Assembly (NCBI GenBank): GCA_021731285.1
Contig: JAKFXR010000008.1
Location: 1 to 53,038, forward strand
DNA length: 53,038 bases
DNA from: Polaromonas sp.
GTDB lineage: Bacteria > Pseudomonadota > Gammaproteobacteria > Burkholderiales > Burkholderiaceae_C
Direction: 5' to 3'
Under the pieces are notes generated by a model. The model searched no databases. It saw nothing but the letters and a program-made list of their open reading frames with translations, and was not told the DNA's origin. Both the position numbers and the translations under genes were made by a program. Position 1 is the stretch's first letter, and each line of letters opens with the position of its first letter. Shown here one piece after another: positions 36,387 through 43,950 of this stretch.

Positions 36387-37210
36387 ACAATCCCGAGAAG
36401 TCCCAGCTGGGCAAAGCCTCGGTTTATATCGACCAGTACGACGCCTCGCTGCTGTTCCCGATTCCGCGCGCCGCCAAACGCGAAGAGCTGGGGCTGACAG
36501 ACGCGCTGCCCTTCATGGGCGCAGACATGTGGACGGCCTACGAGTTGAGCTGGCTCAATCTGCGCGGCAAGCCGCAGGTAGCACTGGTGCATGTCACCGT
36601 GCCCTGCGAGTCACCCAACATTGTCGAGAGCAAATCCTTCAAGCTGTATCTCAACAGCTTCAACAACACCAGGTTTGCGGATGCCCGAGAGGTCAGGGAA
36701 CGGATTCGCGCCGACCTCAACGCGGCGGTGGGTGCCGCTGTGGGCGTCAAGACACTGGGGCCGGAGCTGTTTGACCAGGAGCCGGTGCATGAGCTCGACG
36801 GCCTCAACCTCGACCGGCTCGACGTGGAGTGCCTGCACTACACGCCAGCACCTGAGCTGTTGTTTGCAGACCATGAGGAGCCGGCCGTCAGCGAAACGCT
36901 GGTCTCCAACCTGCTCAAGAGCAATTGCCTGGTCACCGGCCAGCCCGACTGGGGCAGCGTACAGATCAGGTACGAGGGCCCGCCCATTGACCAGGAAGGC
37001 TTGCTGCAATACCTGGTGAGCTTTCGCAACCACCACGAGTTTCATGAGCAGTGTGTCGAGCGCATCTTCATGGACGTGTGGACACGCTGCAGGCCACTCA
37101 AGCTGTCGGTGTATGCCCGCTACACCCGGCGCGGCGGGCTGGACATCAACCCGTTTCGCACCAGCCATCCGCAGGGATTGCCTGCGAATGTGCGGACGGC
37201 ACGGCAGTAG
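36383..37210 (+). CDS. queF: NADPH-dependent 7-cyano-7-deazaguanine reductase
   Basis: A 275-residue two-domain (YqcD-type) QueF that reduces preQ0 to preQ1 in queuosine synthesis. [13 protein letters not shown] at 82-94 (the NADPH-binding QueF motif), C182 in [12 protein letters not shown] (covalent thioimide cysteine) and D189 are present. The C-terminal [17 protein letters not shown] and [17 protein letters not shown] blocks fit. Length is typical. ATGA overlap with the upstream hydrolase gene. Confidence 0.96.
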   Translation: MNNPEKSQLGKASVYIDQYDASLLFPIPRAAKREELGLTDALPFMGADMWTAYELSWLNLRGKPQVALVHVTVPCESPNIVESKSFKLYLNSFNNTRFADAREVRERIRADLNAAVGAAVGVKTLGPELFDQEPVHELDGLNLDRLDVECLHYTPAPELLFADHEEPAVSETLVSNLLKSNCLVTGQPDWGSVQIRYEGPPIDQEGLLQYLVSFRNHHEFHEQCVERIFMDVWTRCRPLKLSVYARYTRRGGLDINPFRTSHPQGLPANVRTARQ

Positions 37211-37221
37211 ACGGCAACCCT

Positions 37222-37312
37222 GTCATTGCGGACCTGATCCGCAATCCATGCCGCGCTGACCCGTCAAATTTTTGTTTTACCGACATGGATCCCGGATCAA
37301 GTCCAGGATGAC
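37222..37312. repeat. GTCATTGCGG-type intergenic palindromic repeat, copy 2
   Basis: Opens GTCATTGCGGACCTGATCCGC (hairpin) then AATCCATG, and closes with CCCGGATCAAGTCCAGGATGAC. Same ends as 33009-33078, with an extra AT-rich stretch (about 37266-37284) in the middle. Lies after queF, before the convergent crotonase gene. Confidence 0.78.
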
Positions 37313-37323
37313 AAGGTCGAAAA

Positions 37324-37344
37324 TTGCTATCAAAAATATAGCGA
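37324..37344. terminator. short GCTAT/ATAGC palindrome between convergent queF and crotonase gene
   Basis: TTGCTATCAAAAATATAGCGA: a GCTAT/ATAGC stem with an A-rich loop. It lies 22 bp before the minus-strand stop at 37366. It matches the element at 12673-12695, which is also between convergent genes. A bidirectional terminator is inferred. Confidence 0.5.
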
Positions 37345-37365
37345 TGGGAGTCGACCACTCAAGGG

Positions 37366-38211
37366 CTAGAGCCCAATTTCATTGAAGTGCTTCAGCACAG
37401 ACAGGGCCGGGAACTCGCCCGCGCGTTTGTCCTTCATCGCGGTCACGGCTTCCCGCACATGCTGGTTGCTCCAGATCGCGCCCTGCAGCCAGCCCATTTG
37501 TTTGAGCGCATCGTCCACCGAATGGTCGCGCGTGTAATGAATGGCCTGCTTGGTGCCCCAGATGGCAACCGGTGGCTTGCTGGCGATTTCTTTGGCGCAC
37601 TGCAGCGCGCCGACGAGCATCGCTTCGGGCGACTCAAACACCTCGTTGACCAGGCCGTAGCCCAGCGCTTTGGCCGCGCTCAAGCGGCGCCCGGTGTAGG
37701 CCAACTCCTTGACCACGGCCAGTGGCACCAGCTTGGGCAGGCGCTGCAGGGTGCCTACATCGGCCACCATGCCGATGTTGATTTCCTGGATGCAGAAGAA
37801 GGTGTCAAGCGTGGCATAGCGGATGCAGCAGGCGGTCACCATGTCCACCGCGCCCCCGATACAGCCGCCCTGGATGGCCGCAATCACCGGGATGCGCAGC
37901 GTCTCCAGTTTCGTGAAGGTGGCCTGCATGCCGGTGAGCATGTCAAAGATCGCAGCGCGTCCTTCGGGGCTTTGGTCGTCCATCGCGATGGCGCCGCTGA
38001 AGGCTTCCAGAGCCATGCCGGCACTGAAGTGTTTGCCTGTGCTGGAGATCACCAGCGCGCGGGCCTGCCCCTCTTTGTGGATCTGCGTCAGCACCTCGTC
38101 CAGCTCGCGCCAGAAGCCTGGGTGCATGGTGTTCATGGCTTCCGGGCGATTGAGCACCAGGTGTGCAATGTGGTCGGACGTGGTGAGTGAAAAGCAGGTA
38201 GGTGAAGTCAT
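37366..38211 (-). CDS. crotonase-family, dienoyl-CoA isomerase-like enzyme
   Basis: A 281-residue enoyl-CoA hydratase/isomerase superfamily protein. Oxyanion-hole strands are seen at HFSAGMAL and GGCIGGAVDM. The block AVDMVTACCIRY..QEINIGMVADVGTLQRLPKL closely follows mammalian delta3,5-delta2,4-dienoyl-CoA isomerase. The three acidic residues of that active site are all present (Asp of AVDM, Glu of QEIN, Asp of VADVG), with correct spacing (20 and 8 residues). Isomerisation of dienoyl-CoA in the breakdown of unsaturated fatty acids is therefore more likely than simple hydration. It is convergent with queF. Its upstream region is occupied by the MITE-like element at 38238. Confidence 0.88.
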   Translation of the reverse strand: MTSPTCFSLTTSDHIAHLVLNRPEAMNTMHPGFWRELDEVLTQIHKEGQARALVISSTGKHFSAGMALEAFSGAIAMDDQSPEGRAAIFDMLTGMQATFTKLETLRIPVIAAIQGGCIGGAVDMVTACCIRYATLDTFFCIQEINIGMVADVGTLQRLPKLVPLAVVKELAYTGRRLSAAKALGYGLVNEVFESPEAMLVGALQCAKEIASKPPVAIWGTKQAIHYTRDHSVDDALKQMGWLQGAIWSNQHVREAVTAMKDKRAGEFPALSVLKHFNEIGL

Positions 38212-38237
38212 ACCTGCACTTTACGCGAGGAGCCTTA

Positions 38238-38400
38238 AGGAAGCGCTGAATAAGTCCTTGCGGATGTGCGGCAGCCGGATCGGGATGGGGTGCAAGGCGG
38301 ATTTCGCAGGCAATAGCTGGCTATTGGCAAGAAATTCAACGCAGCAGACCGCCTGAGCCCGGCTGATCGCACGCCGCAGGGGACTTGTTCAGCGCTTCCT
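38238..38400. mobile_element. MITE-like element with long imperfect terminal inverted repeats
   Basis: The left end AGGAAGCGCTGAATAAGTCC matches the reverse complement of the right end (AGGAAGCGCTGAACAAGTCC), and similarity continues inward over about 40 bases (TGCGG, GTGCG, CAGCCGG). The centre holds another hairpin, GGCAATAGC-TG-GCTATTGGC. Total 163 bp, no coding capacity, no clear target duplication. It lies 26 bp upstream of the crotonase start, and its last base begins the stop codon of the small membrane protein gene (38400-38402). Symmetry is seen directly; mobility is inferred. Confidence 0.8.
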
Positions 38401-38699
38401 CAGGTCACCAGATCAAGCCAGTCACACCTGAGACGCTGCGTCGCGTGGGCACGTGCCCGCAAGCGGGCATACAGCACCGGCATCCCCATGCCAAGCAGGC
38501 ACAGCGGATAGGCCCAGGGCGCTTCAAATGCAAAGGCCGGCAACCAGCCGACCCAGCCCATCATCCAGAGCGTCAGCACCCCTTCCCACGTATAGCATTC
38601 CAGTGGCTGGGCGGTGTGGTGGGCAGCGCGCCAGTTTTTCAGGCGCTCGATTTGCGCCAGTGAGATATGCCGCGGCGGGTGAATGACAGGGTCTGACAT
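38400..38699 (-). CDS. small two-helix membrane protein, function unknown
   Basis: A 99-residue protein with no recognised domain. Two hydrophobic segments (about 44-60, WEGVLTLWMMGWVGWLPAF, and 66-82, PWAYPLCLLGMGMPVLYA) flank a short loop, with an amphipathic N-terminus rich in His/Gln/Arg. A GGTTCTC sequence (reverse strand GAGAACC) precedes the start. The C-terminal Arg/His-rich tail is cytoplasmic if both ends are inside. Its stop codon is contributed partly by the adjacent MITE-like element, so the original C-terminus may have differed. Confidence 0.7.
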   Translation of the reverse strand: MSDPVIHPPRHISLAQIERLKNWRAAHHTAQPLECYTWEGVLTLWMMGWVGWLPAFAFEAPWAYPLCLLGMGMPVLYARLRARAHATQRLRCDWLDLVT

Positions 38700-38798
38700 G
38701 AGAACCTCCGTGCTGGAAGCCTCAATGTAAGTTTGACGAAAGGTGATGTCAACACCGTTCGACCCTGTCTTTCTCAGACCGCCCGCTGCGGCCCTGGG

Positions 38799-39269
38799 CT
38801 ATTTGGCGGCAGCTTTGTACTCGGCCACCGCTTTGGCCAGGTCTTTGGTTTCCGTGCAGTTGGCGCAGATGGACTGCAGCCTGGCAAGCTGGGCGTCAGC
38901 CTGGGCCTTCTGGCCGGTTTTCAGGTAGGCGATGCCCGAGTATTCAAGCGCACCCTTGTGTTTCGGGTCCAGCGCCAGCGCCTTGCCATAGGCCGCAAAA
39001 GCTTCGTCGTACTTGCCCAGCCAGCGGTTGGAATAACCGAGGTAGTTGTAGGCGTCGGCATTTTGGGGGTTTTGCGCCACCACCTTGCTGAAGCTGCTGG
39101 CGGCCTCGGCCCAGTTTTTCGCGGCCAGGGCATTTTTGCCGGCTGCAAAATCATCAATGCGCGCGTTTTCGACGGGCGTGGTCTGGATGTCGGCCGCTGT
39201 GGCGGTGCCAAGCAAGGCCAGGCCAAGCAAAGGCAGGGCGACGAGGGTGCGCAGGGTAAAAGTGGTCAT
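38799..39269 (-). CDS. exported tetratricopeptide-repeat protein
   Basis: A 156-residue protein with a signal peptide (LRTLVALPLLGLALLGTATAA). Two to three TPR units follow: NWAEAASSFSKVVAQNPQNADAYNYLGYSNRWLGKYDEAFAAYGKALALDPKHKGALEYSGIAYLKTGQKAQADAQLARL. Two cysteines near the C-terminus (ICANC) suit a periplasmic disulfide. TPRs mediate protein contacts; the partner is not known. Monocistronic on the minus strand. Confidence 0.88.
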   Translation of the reverse strand: MTTFTLRTLVALPLLGLALLGTATAADIQTTPVENARIDDFAAGKNALAAKNWAEAASSFSKVVAQNPQNADAYNYLGYSNRWLGKYDEAFAAYGKALALDPKHKGALEYSGIAYLKTGQKAQADAQLARLQSICANCTETKDLAKAVAEYKAAAK

Positions 39270-39365
39270 GTCGGGCTCCTTGAAGGTTGAATCGTTTCGA
39301 TGCGCTGCGAGTCAGCACCTTTGACAAACGACCGAAACTTCAAGGCGGATGCGTTTTGGCGGAAT

Positions 39366-39893
39366 TTATTTGTAAATGGAGCGTGCGCGCCGGTTGGGCG
39401 CACCAGCCCTTGCGCGGGCCAGCAGCCACCAGAGGCCAAGAAAACCCAGCCAGATCACCAGTCCCGCAGACAGCGCAAAGACAATCCCCTCCGTCGACAT
39501 GGCAAACGAGGGCTGGTAAATCTCCCAGGTTGCGCGCAGCACGGTGGGGTCGGCATGCTGAAACAGATAAAGCAGTTGCTGCGTCAGGGTGCCATTGAGG
39601 CCCTCTACAGCGTCTTTCAGGCGCTGCACCGAGTCCACCATGGCACGGATGGCCACGCCTTCCGCCTTGAATGTGGGGTCGGTGCTCTGAAGATGGTGCT
39701 GCACCAGCGCTTCCAGGCTGCCCCGGTGGCGCAGGTTGGCGATCTGCAGAAACGGCGCCAGGTCCTGCAGCGCCTGGGCCAGATGGCCGCCCACACGTTG
39801 CCGGTACTGGGCCATGAAGCTGGGCGCCATGCCGGCGCAGAGCACCGCGCCCACCAGCACGGCGCGGTCAAGAACAGGGCGCAGCATGCTCAT
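39366..39893 (-). CDS. DUF2937 family membrane protein
   Basis: A 175-residue protein with hydrophobic segments at the N-terminus (AVLVGAVLCAGMAPSFM) and C-terminus (IVFALSAGLVIWLGFLGLWWLL) and a helical, probably periplasmic region between them. It resembles DUF2937, whose role is unknown. It starts 13 bp after the anti-sigma stop, so it is probably in the same transcript. A second ATG two codons in is possible. Confidence 0.72.
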   Translation of the reverse strand: MSMLRPVLDRAVLVGAVLCAGMAPSFMAQYRQRVGGHLAQALQDLAPFLQIANLRHRGSLEALVQHHLQSTDPTFKAEGVAIRAMVDSVQRLKDAVEGLNGTLTQQLLYLFQHADPTVLRATWEIYQPSFAMSTEGIVFALSAGLVIWLGFLGLWWLLARARAGAPNRRARSIYK

Positions 39894-39906
39894 TTTTTCC
39901 GCCTGT

Positions 39907-40641
39907 TCACCACAATTTGGCGCAATTGCCGCTGAAGACGATAGTCCCGCCCGGGGTCACTGGCGTTTCGCTGGCCTCAAGCGTCACCACCAGCAGGCTC
40001 ACTTTGGCGAGCAGCTTTTCGGAAGTGTCGGGCAGCACGGTCACGGCCGAGCCGCTGGTCGGCACCTTGCCCAGCGAAAACGCCTGGCCGCTGGCCGGCA
40101 CCGCCCACAGCATCAACGTGCCGCTGGCGGGTGGCGTGATCGGGCCTATGACCTTGACCGTCATGGTTTTCCCGTGACGCAGCGAACTGACCAGCAGCTT
40201 GCCGTGGCCCTGGGCATCGGTGAGCAGGCCGACATAACTTTGAGGCAATTTCTCGCCGGAGCGCATCGCCAGCTGGTCGCTCGAGATGAACATGGTCGGC
40301 GCTGTGACAAACAGCAGGCTGGCGGCCAGGATGCCGGCAGCCAATCCGCCCAGACCCAGGCCCGCCGGTTTGAGGCGGCCCAGCCAACCCGCCGTGGCGG
40401 TGCTCTCCCTCGCGGGCCGGGTGCGCGCTGCGATGGCCGTCCATAAACGTGACGAAGGCTGCAGCGCCGGTACCGACACGGCCAGTTGTCCCAGCCGCGC
40501 CTCCCATTGGCTGACCAGCGCCCGAACGTCGGCGCGGTCGCGCTGCAGGCGTTCAAAGCGGCGGCGGGCGCCACCCGTCAGGGTGCCCAGCACATAGCTT
40601 GACGCCAGGTGTTCAAGTACTTCGGTGCTGGTGTACCTCAT
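39907..40641 (-). CDS. RskA-type anti-sigma factor
   Basis: A 244-residue single-pass membrane protein. The N-terminal cytoplasmic anti-sigma region (YTSTEVLEHLASSYVLGTLTGGARRRFERLQ..W..RLGQLA) has no Cys/His zinc motif, which fits the non-zinc RskA group. A transmembrane helix (about 112-130, LGGLAAGILAASLLFVTAP) precedes a periplasmic RskA domain with SGTLMLWAVPASGQAFSLGKVP and TVLPDTSEKLLAKVSLLVVTLEASETPVTPGG. The ATG at 40641 is used because upstream in-frame codons fall in a repeat. It should sequester the sigma factor encoded just upstream, and release it after regulated proteolysis. Confidence 0.9.
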   Translation of the reverse strand: MRYTSTEVLEHLASSYVLGTLTGGARRRFERLQRDRADVRALVSQWEARLGQLAVSVPALQPSSRLWTAIAARTRPARESTATAGWLGRLKPAGLGLGGLAAGILAASLLFVTAPTMFISSDQLAMRSGEKLPQSYVGLLTDAQGHGKLLVSSLRHGKTMTVKVIGPITPPASGTLMLWAVPASGQAFSLGKVPTSGSAVTVLPDTSEKLLAKVSLLVVTLEASETPVTPGGTIVFSGNCAKLW

Positions 40642-40649
40642 CTCATCGG

Positions 40650-40800
40650 GTCCCCACGCTGGTCGCTTCGCGTACTGCGCGAGGCCTTGCAGGCCGCGGC
40701 TCGCTCGAAGCTTCGCCTCTGTCGCCCGTCCCAACCTGCTCAAGCAGGTTGGGAGCCGCGGGCTCCAGCCCCTTGGGGGCTTTCTCGCCTTGGGACGGCC
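40650..40800. repeat. GC-rich repeat with strong hairpin between sigma and anti-sigma genes (copy C)
   Basis: Contains CCCACGCTGGTCGCTTCGCG at the left, like copy A, and a CCCAACCTGCT (40730-40740)/AGCAGGTTGGG (40743-40753) perfect 11-bp inverted repeat. To the right it has CCCCTTGGGGGC and TTGGGACGGCCCGGC. It nearly fills the 168 bp between the two stress-regulator genes. Non-coding as far as I can see. Confidence 0.7.
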
Positions 40801-40809
40801 CGGCGGCGT

Positions 40810-41421
40810 TCATGCCACCACTCCCTGCGCCGCCAGACAGTGTTTGAGTTTGTCCAGCCCGCGCCTTATCCAGGCTTTGACCGACCCGAGCGGTGCGCCC
40901 ATGTGCGCGGCCACTTCGCTGTGAGACAGGCCCTGGTAATAGGCCAGCGCCAGGCTCTGGCGATGGCTGCCGTCCAGCGCTTGCATGCAGCCTGCAATCT
41001 GCAGGGACTCGGTCGCCTGCTCCAGCAGTTGCAGGGCGCCCGGCGCAGCGCTGGCATGGGCCTGCATGTCGCCCTCGTCCACGTCGCCGGACGGCGGTAG
41101 TTCGCTTTCCTTGCGGCGTGCACGCGCGCGGTAGGCGTCCAGCGCCTTGTTGCGAACGATGGCGATCAGCCACGTCATGGGGGAGATGGATAGCCCGCCG
41201 ACCTCGCTGCGGTAGCTGGGGGCATTTTTCCAGATGCTCACATACGCCTCTTGCAGCACATCTTCGGCCGCCTGTCCTTGTCCCAATATACGAACGGCAA
41301 CGCCAAACAGATGCAGGTGGGTGCGCTCATAGATCCGGGCAAAACACGCATGGTCGCCCTGCGCCGCCGCCTGGAGCAATGCCTCCAGGCTTGGGGTGTC
41401 TGCGCCGGCGTCGGGTTTCAT
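40810..41421 (-). CDS. ECF-family RNA polymerase sigma factor (SigK-like)
   Basis: A 203-residue sigma-70 family factor with region 2 (FARIYERTHLHLFGVAVRILG..AEDVLQEAYVSIWKNA, WLIAIVRNKALDAYRARAR) and region 4 (LDGSHRQSLALAYYQGLSHSEVAAHMGAPLGSVKAWIRRGLDKLKHCL), but no regions 1 or 3. The anti-sigma gene downstream makes this an extracytoplasmic-function pair. The upstream secreted cupredoxin, hemoglobin and DUF3034 proteins on the same strand are possible regulon members. No clear ECF promoter was identified by eye. The 168-bp spacing to the anti-sigma gene is unusual for such pairs. Confidence 0.93.
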   Translation of the reverse strand: MKPDAGADTPSLEALLQAAAQGDHACFARIYERTHLHLFGVAVRILGQGQAAEDVLQEAYVSIWKNAPSYRSEVGGLSISPMTWLIAIVRNKALDAYRARARRKESELPPSGDVDEGDMQAHASAAPGALQLLEQATESLQIAGCMQALDGSHRQSLALAYYQGLSHSEVAAHMGAPLGSVKAWIRRGLDKLKHCLAAQGVVA

Positions 41422-41547
41422 GCGGCTGAGTATAGGGAGTTATGTACTTGCGCCAGGCACCGCCCTGCAGGAAACAACTGTTGGCCCGCTGCCCGCTTGG
41501 GGACGTGCAGCGGTTGGCTGCGGCAACAGCCGCGCGATCAGGAAGCG

Positions 41548-42198
41548 TCAGACCCTGCGACGGCGCGGGACCACGTTCAGTTGCATGGTGACCTTGCCCG
41601 CGACGGCGCTGACCGTGGTCTGCTGTGGAACGATGTCGATCAACTGGTCAGCGTGCCAGACCTTGATCTGCGCGGCGCCGTCGGGAATTTGTTCGATGTT
41701 GGCTATCCCGTCGGCGCCCGTCAAAATAGCCCAGGGGGAATCGCTCACGTACACGTGGCCACGCATGGAGCCGTGAATGTGACAACCCAGCAGCACGGCC
41801 CCCGCTTTTTCAAACACGCCCTCCGCCGACCTGGCCGGTCGGCCTTCAGGCTTGCCGTCAATCCGGAGTTCAAAGCCGCCAGTGTTGGCGGTGCTGAACT
41901 GGGCGAGCCCGGCAGCTGACGCGCGCACATGATGCTCCCAGGGGTCGTTGTTGACGAAGGAGGCTTTGGCACCCACCGCGACCACACTGACCGCGGGGAC
42001 AAAGCGCATTTTTTCCTGGGTGATGGTGACCTGGGATGGAAGGGCGGCCTTGGGCGCACCCTTGTTCACAGGGACGACCACCACCACCGCGTCGGCCACG
42101 GGTTTGCCATCTTTGTCCAGCACCACCACTTGCAGGTTGCCGGCCCAAACATGGCTGGACAGGGCTGCCAGCGCCAGAGAGATCAGGGTTTTTTTCAT
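41548..42198 (-). CDS. secreted cupredoxin-domain protein
   Basis: A 216-residue exported protein: signal peptide MKKTLISLALAALSSHVWA, then a small beta domain (VVVLDKDGKPVADAVVVVVP) and a blue-copper domain. Candidate type 1 copper ligands are H90 (or H89), C139, H142 and M145 in GCHIHGSMRG. NCBI often labels such proteins methylamine utilization protein, but no methylamine genes are present here. It lies 50 bp downstream of the hemoglobin gene on the same strand. An electron-transfer or copper-binding role in the periplasm is inferred; the C-terminus is Arg-rich (RRRRV). Confidence 0.83.
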   Translation of the reverse strand: MKKTLISLALAALSSHVWAGNLQVVVLDKDGKPVADAVVVVVPVNKGAPKAALPSQVTITQEKMRFVPAVSVVAVGAKASFVNNDPWEHHVRASAAGLAQFSTANTGGFELRIDGKPEGRPARSAEGVFEKAGAVLLGCHIHGSMRGHVYVSDSPWAILTGADGIANIEQIPDGAAQIKVWHADQLIDIVPQQTTVSAVAGKVTMQLNVVPRRRRV

Positions 42199-42248
42199 GG
42201 TGTGAAGGTGCAGGTGTAAAGGGTTGGGATGAAGGTTCTAGCGGTGGC

Positions 42249-42692
42249 TCAGCGTACCGTAATGGTGTCGCGGTGCATAGGGGCCAGCAAGGCCAGCATC
42301 TGGTTTTGCGTGCGGAAGGGGATGCCTTTGGCGTCCATGCTTTGTTGAAGCACTTCGACCAGCGCGTTGAAGTCGGACTTTTTGATGTCCAGATTGGCGT
42401 GCGCGCTTTTCATGTCCGCGCCTTTGTAAACGCAGGGGCCGCCGGCCAGTGAACACAACTGGTCCACCAGTTGTTCCTTGACCCGTTCCTGATTGGCAGG
42501 CTTGAAGTGCGGACCGGTGCGCGGGTCGGCCAGCAGGCGGACCATGAAGTCGTCCATCAAGGTGACCAGGCCGGCTTTTTCGCCGAAAGCCTTGTACAGC
42601 TGGCCATCCCCGGGCGCCATCTGCGCAAAGGAAGTGCCGGCCATCAACAGGCCTGAGCCTGCAAGTAGCAGAGAGATCAATGTTTTATTCAT
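42249..42692 (-). CDS. exported group 1 truncated hemoglobin
   Basis: A 147-residue globin with a cleavable-looking signal (MNKTLISLLLAGSGLLMAGTSFA). The body matches trHb1: LYKAFGEKAGLVTLMDDFM, DPRTGPHF, QLVDQLCSLAGGPCVYKGADMKSAH with proximal His98 and NLDI. Two cysteines (C80, C87) flank the GGP turn, unusual for a cytosolic globin and suited to a disulfide outside the cytoplasm. trHb1 binds O2 and NO. Position between DUF3034 and the cupredoxin (34 and 50 bp gaps) shows an operon. Confidence 0.88.
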   Translation of the reverse strand: MNKTLISLLLAGSGLLMAGTSFAQMAPGDGQLYKAFGEKAGLVTLMDDFMVRLLADPRTGPHFKPANQERVKEQLVDQLCSLAGGPCVYKGADMKSAHANLDIKKSDFNALVEVLQQSMDAKGIPFRTQNQMLALLAPMHRDTITVR

Positions 42693-42726
42693 GTCAGTTC
42701 CTTCTGTGGTGTTTTGTGGGGGTGCG

Positions 42727-43653
42727 TCAGAATGCCACCTGAGCCGACAGGTAGTAGCCCTTTTGCTTGCGGCTGGCGGTGGTGGCCGGGACGATCACGC
42801 CCAGGTCCACATAGGCCAGGGTGACAGACAGATTTTTATTTGGCGCCCACGCGACAAAGATGTCTTTCCAGTCCTCCGAGCGCAGGCCGTTGCCCAGTCC
42901 CGCGGCGCGGCCCGCTGTTTCGAGCTTGTTGCGCATGAAGCGGTATTCGGCGCCGATGACCAGGTTTTTGCTGAGCAGGTAAGCGACCGAGAACTCCGGT
43001 TGCAGGCTGTAGCTGTTGTTGCTGCCTCCGCCCAGGGTGGCGCCATAGCCGAGCAGACCATTCTGGTTGGCCTTGGTGGCGCGCAGGGTGCCGTTGACCA
43101 GGAGGCTTTGACCCAGAAACAGCTTGGTGGCGCTGGCATACAGGTCGACACCGTCGCGCCTGGCGCCCAGCGCGCGCAGCGTGCCGTCCAGACCTGTCGA
43201 GCCCAGGGTCTTGTACTGCAGGCCGACGGCAATCTGCGGCATCAGGGAGTCGCTGTCGAGGATGGCATCGCCCGCGACGCGCACCTTGAGGCCGAGAATG
43301 TTTTGTTTCAGGTGCAGGCCAGGCACCCCCAGTGCGGCACCCGTGGCACGCGTGTTGAAGTCCTGCTGCGCGACAGAGATTTCATAGCGGTCATGAATGC
43401 CAATGGCTGCGCCCATGATGTTCAGTCCGTAGTCCCTGGTGCCCGCGGTGGTGACAAAGGCAGAACCGCCGGTTTCGCCCTCGGTGGCGTTGCTGCCTAT
43501 GACTGCCCAGGGGGTCAAACCGCCGCCGGCAGCGCCGTCGATGCTGCTGACACCGCCGGTCAGCAGCAGTTTGCCGGTTTCAGCCAGGGCGGGCATGCTG
43601 GCGCTGACGCATAACGCGGCACAAGTGGCGAGCAGGGAGGATGCAAATTTCAT
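42727..43653 (-). CDS. DUF3034 family outer-membrane protein
   Basis: A 308-residue exported protein beginning MKFASSLLATCAALCVSASMPALA, with a beta-strand-rich mature part (GAEYRFMRNKLE, SVTLAYVDLGVIVPATTA) and a C-terminal aromatic residue (YYLSAQVAF), the usual ending of an outer-membrane beta-barrel. The GVSSIDGAAGGGLTPWAVIG start fits DUF3034. Function unknown. The ATG at 43653 is used; an in-frame ORF extends 55 codons further upstream without similarity. First gene of the DUF3034 - hemoglobin - cupredoxin set. Confidence 0.83.
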   Translation of the reverse strand: MKFASSLLATCAALCVSASMPALAETGKLLLTGGVSSIDGAAGGGLTPWAVIGSNATEGETGGSAFVTTAGTRDYGLNIMGAAIGIHDRYEISVAQQDFNTRATGAALGVPGLHLKQNILGLKVRVAGDAILDSDSLMPQIAVGLQYKTLGSTGLDGTLRALGARRDGVDLYASATKLFLGQSLLVNGTLRATKANQNGLLGYGATLGGGSNNSYSLQPEFSVAYLLSKNLVIGAEYRFMRNKLETAGRAAGLGNGLRSEDWKDIFVAWAPNKNLSVTLAYVDLGVIVPATTASRKQKGYYLSAQVAF

Positions 43654-43851
43654 GGTGGAAACCTTTGAAGTGACCAGGGCGGCAGATGTAAAAAAATGTG
43701 TTCGCCGGGAATACGCATGCCGAGCAACCAATGGATTCAACTTTTTCAAAAAGCTTTCATCGGAACGTATCCCCGAATCCAGAACGCGTTTGTCTGCGTA
43801 AAACCAGCATGGCCGCAAGCCATCGCCCGGCCTGACCCCAGAGGAGACGCC

Positions 43852-43950
43852 ATGCTTTCACGCCTTTCCGGACGCTGCATTCCAGCGATTCGGCCCGCTT
43901 CTGTCCACGCCCTTGAACCGCGTTCTCGCAGGCTGCCCCATGCGGTTTGA
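43852..43950 (+). CDS. candidate 32-residue upstream ORF (possible leader) before cytochrome c
   Basis: An ATG at 43852 preceded by an unusually good GAGGAG site (43841-43846) opens a 32-residue Arg/Pro-rich reading frame (MLSRLSGRCIPAIRPASVHA...). It ends TGA at 43948-43950, overlapping the cytochrome ATG at 43940 in another frame. The cytochrome start has no good ribosome-binding site of its own. Translation of this ORF followed by reinitiation is plausible, but the peptide may not exist. Confidence 0.35.
   Translation: MLSRLSGRCIPAIRPASVHALEPRSRRLPHAV

Noticed and set aside
43654..43857. ECF-type promoter upstream of DUF3034
   Set aside because: A GGAATA-like hexamer is present on the plus strand only and no -10 partner at proper spacing could be found.
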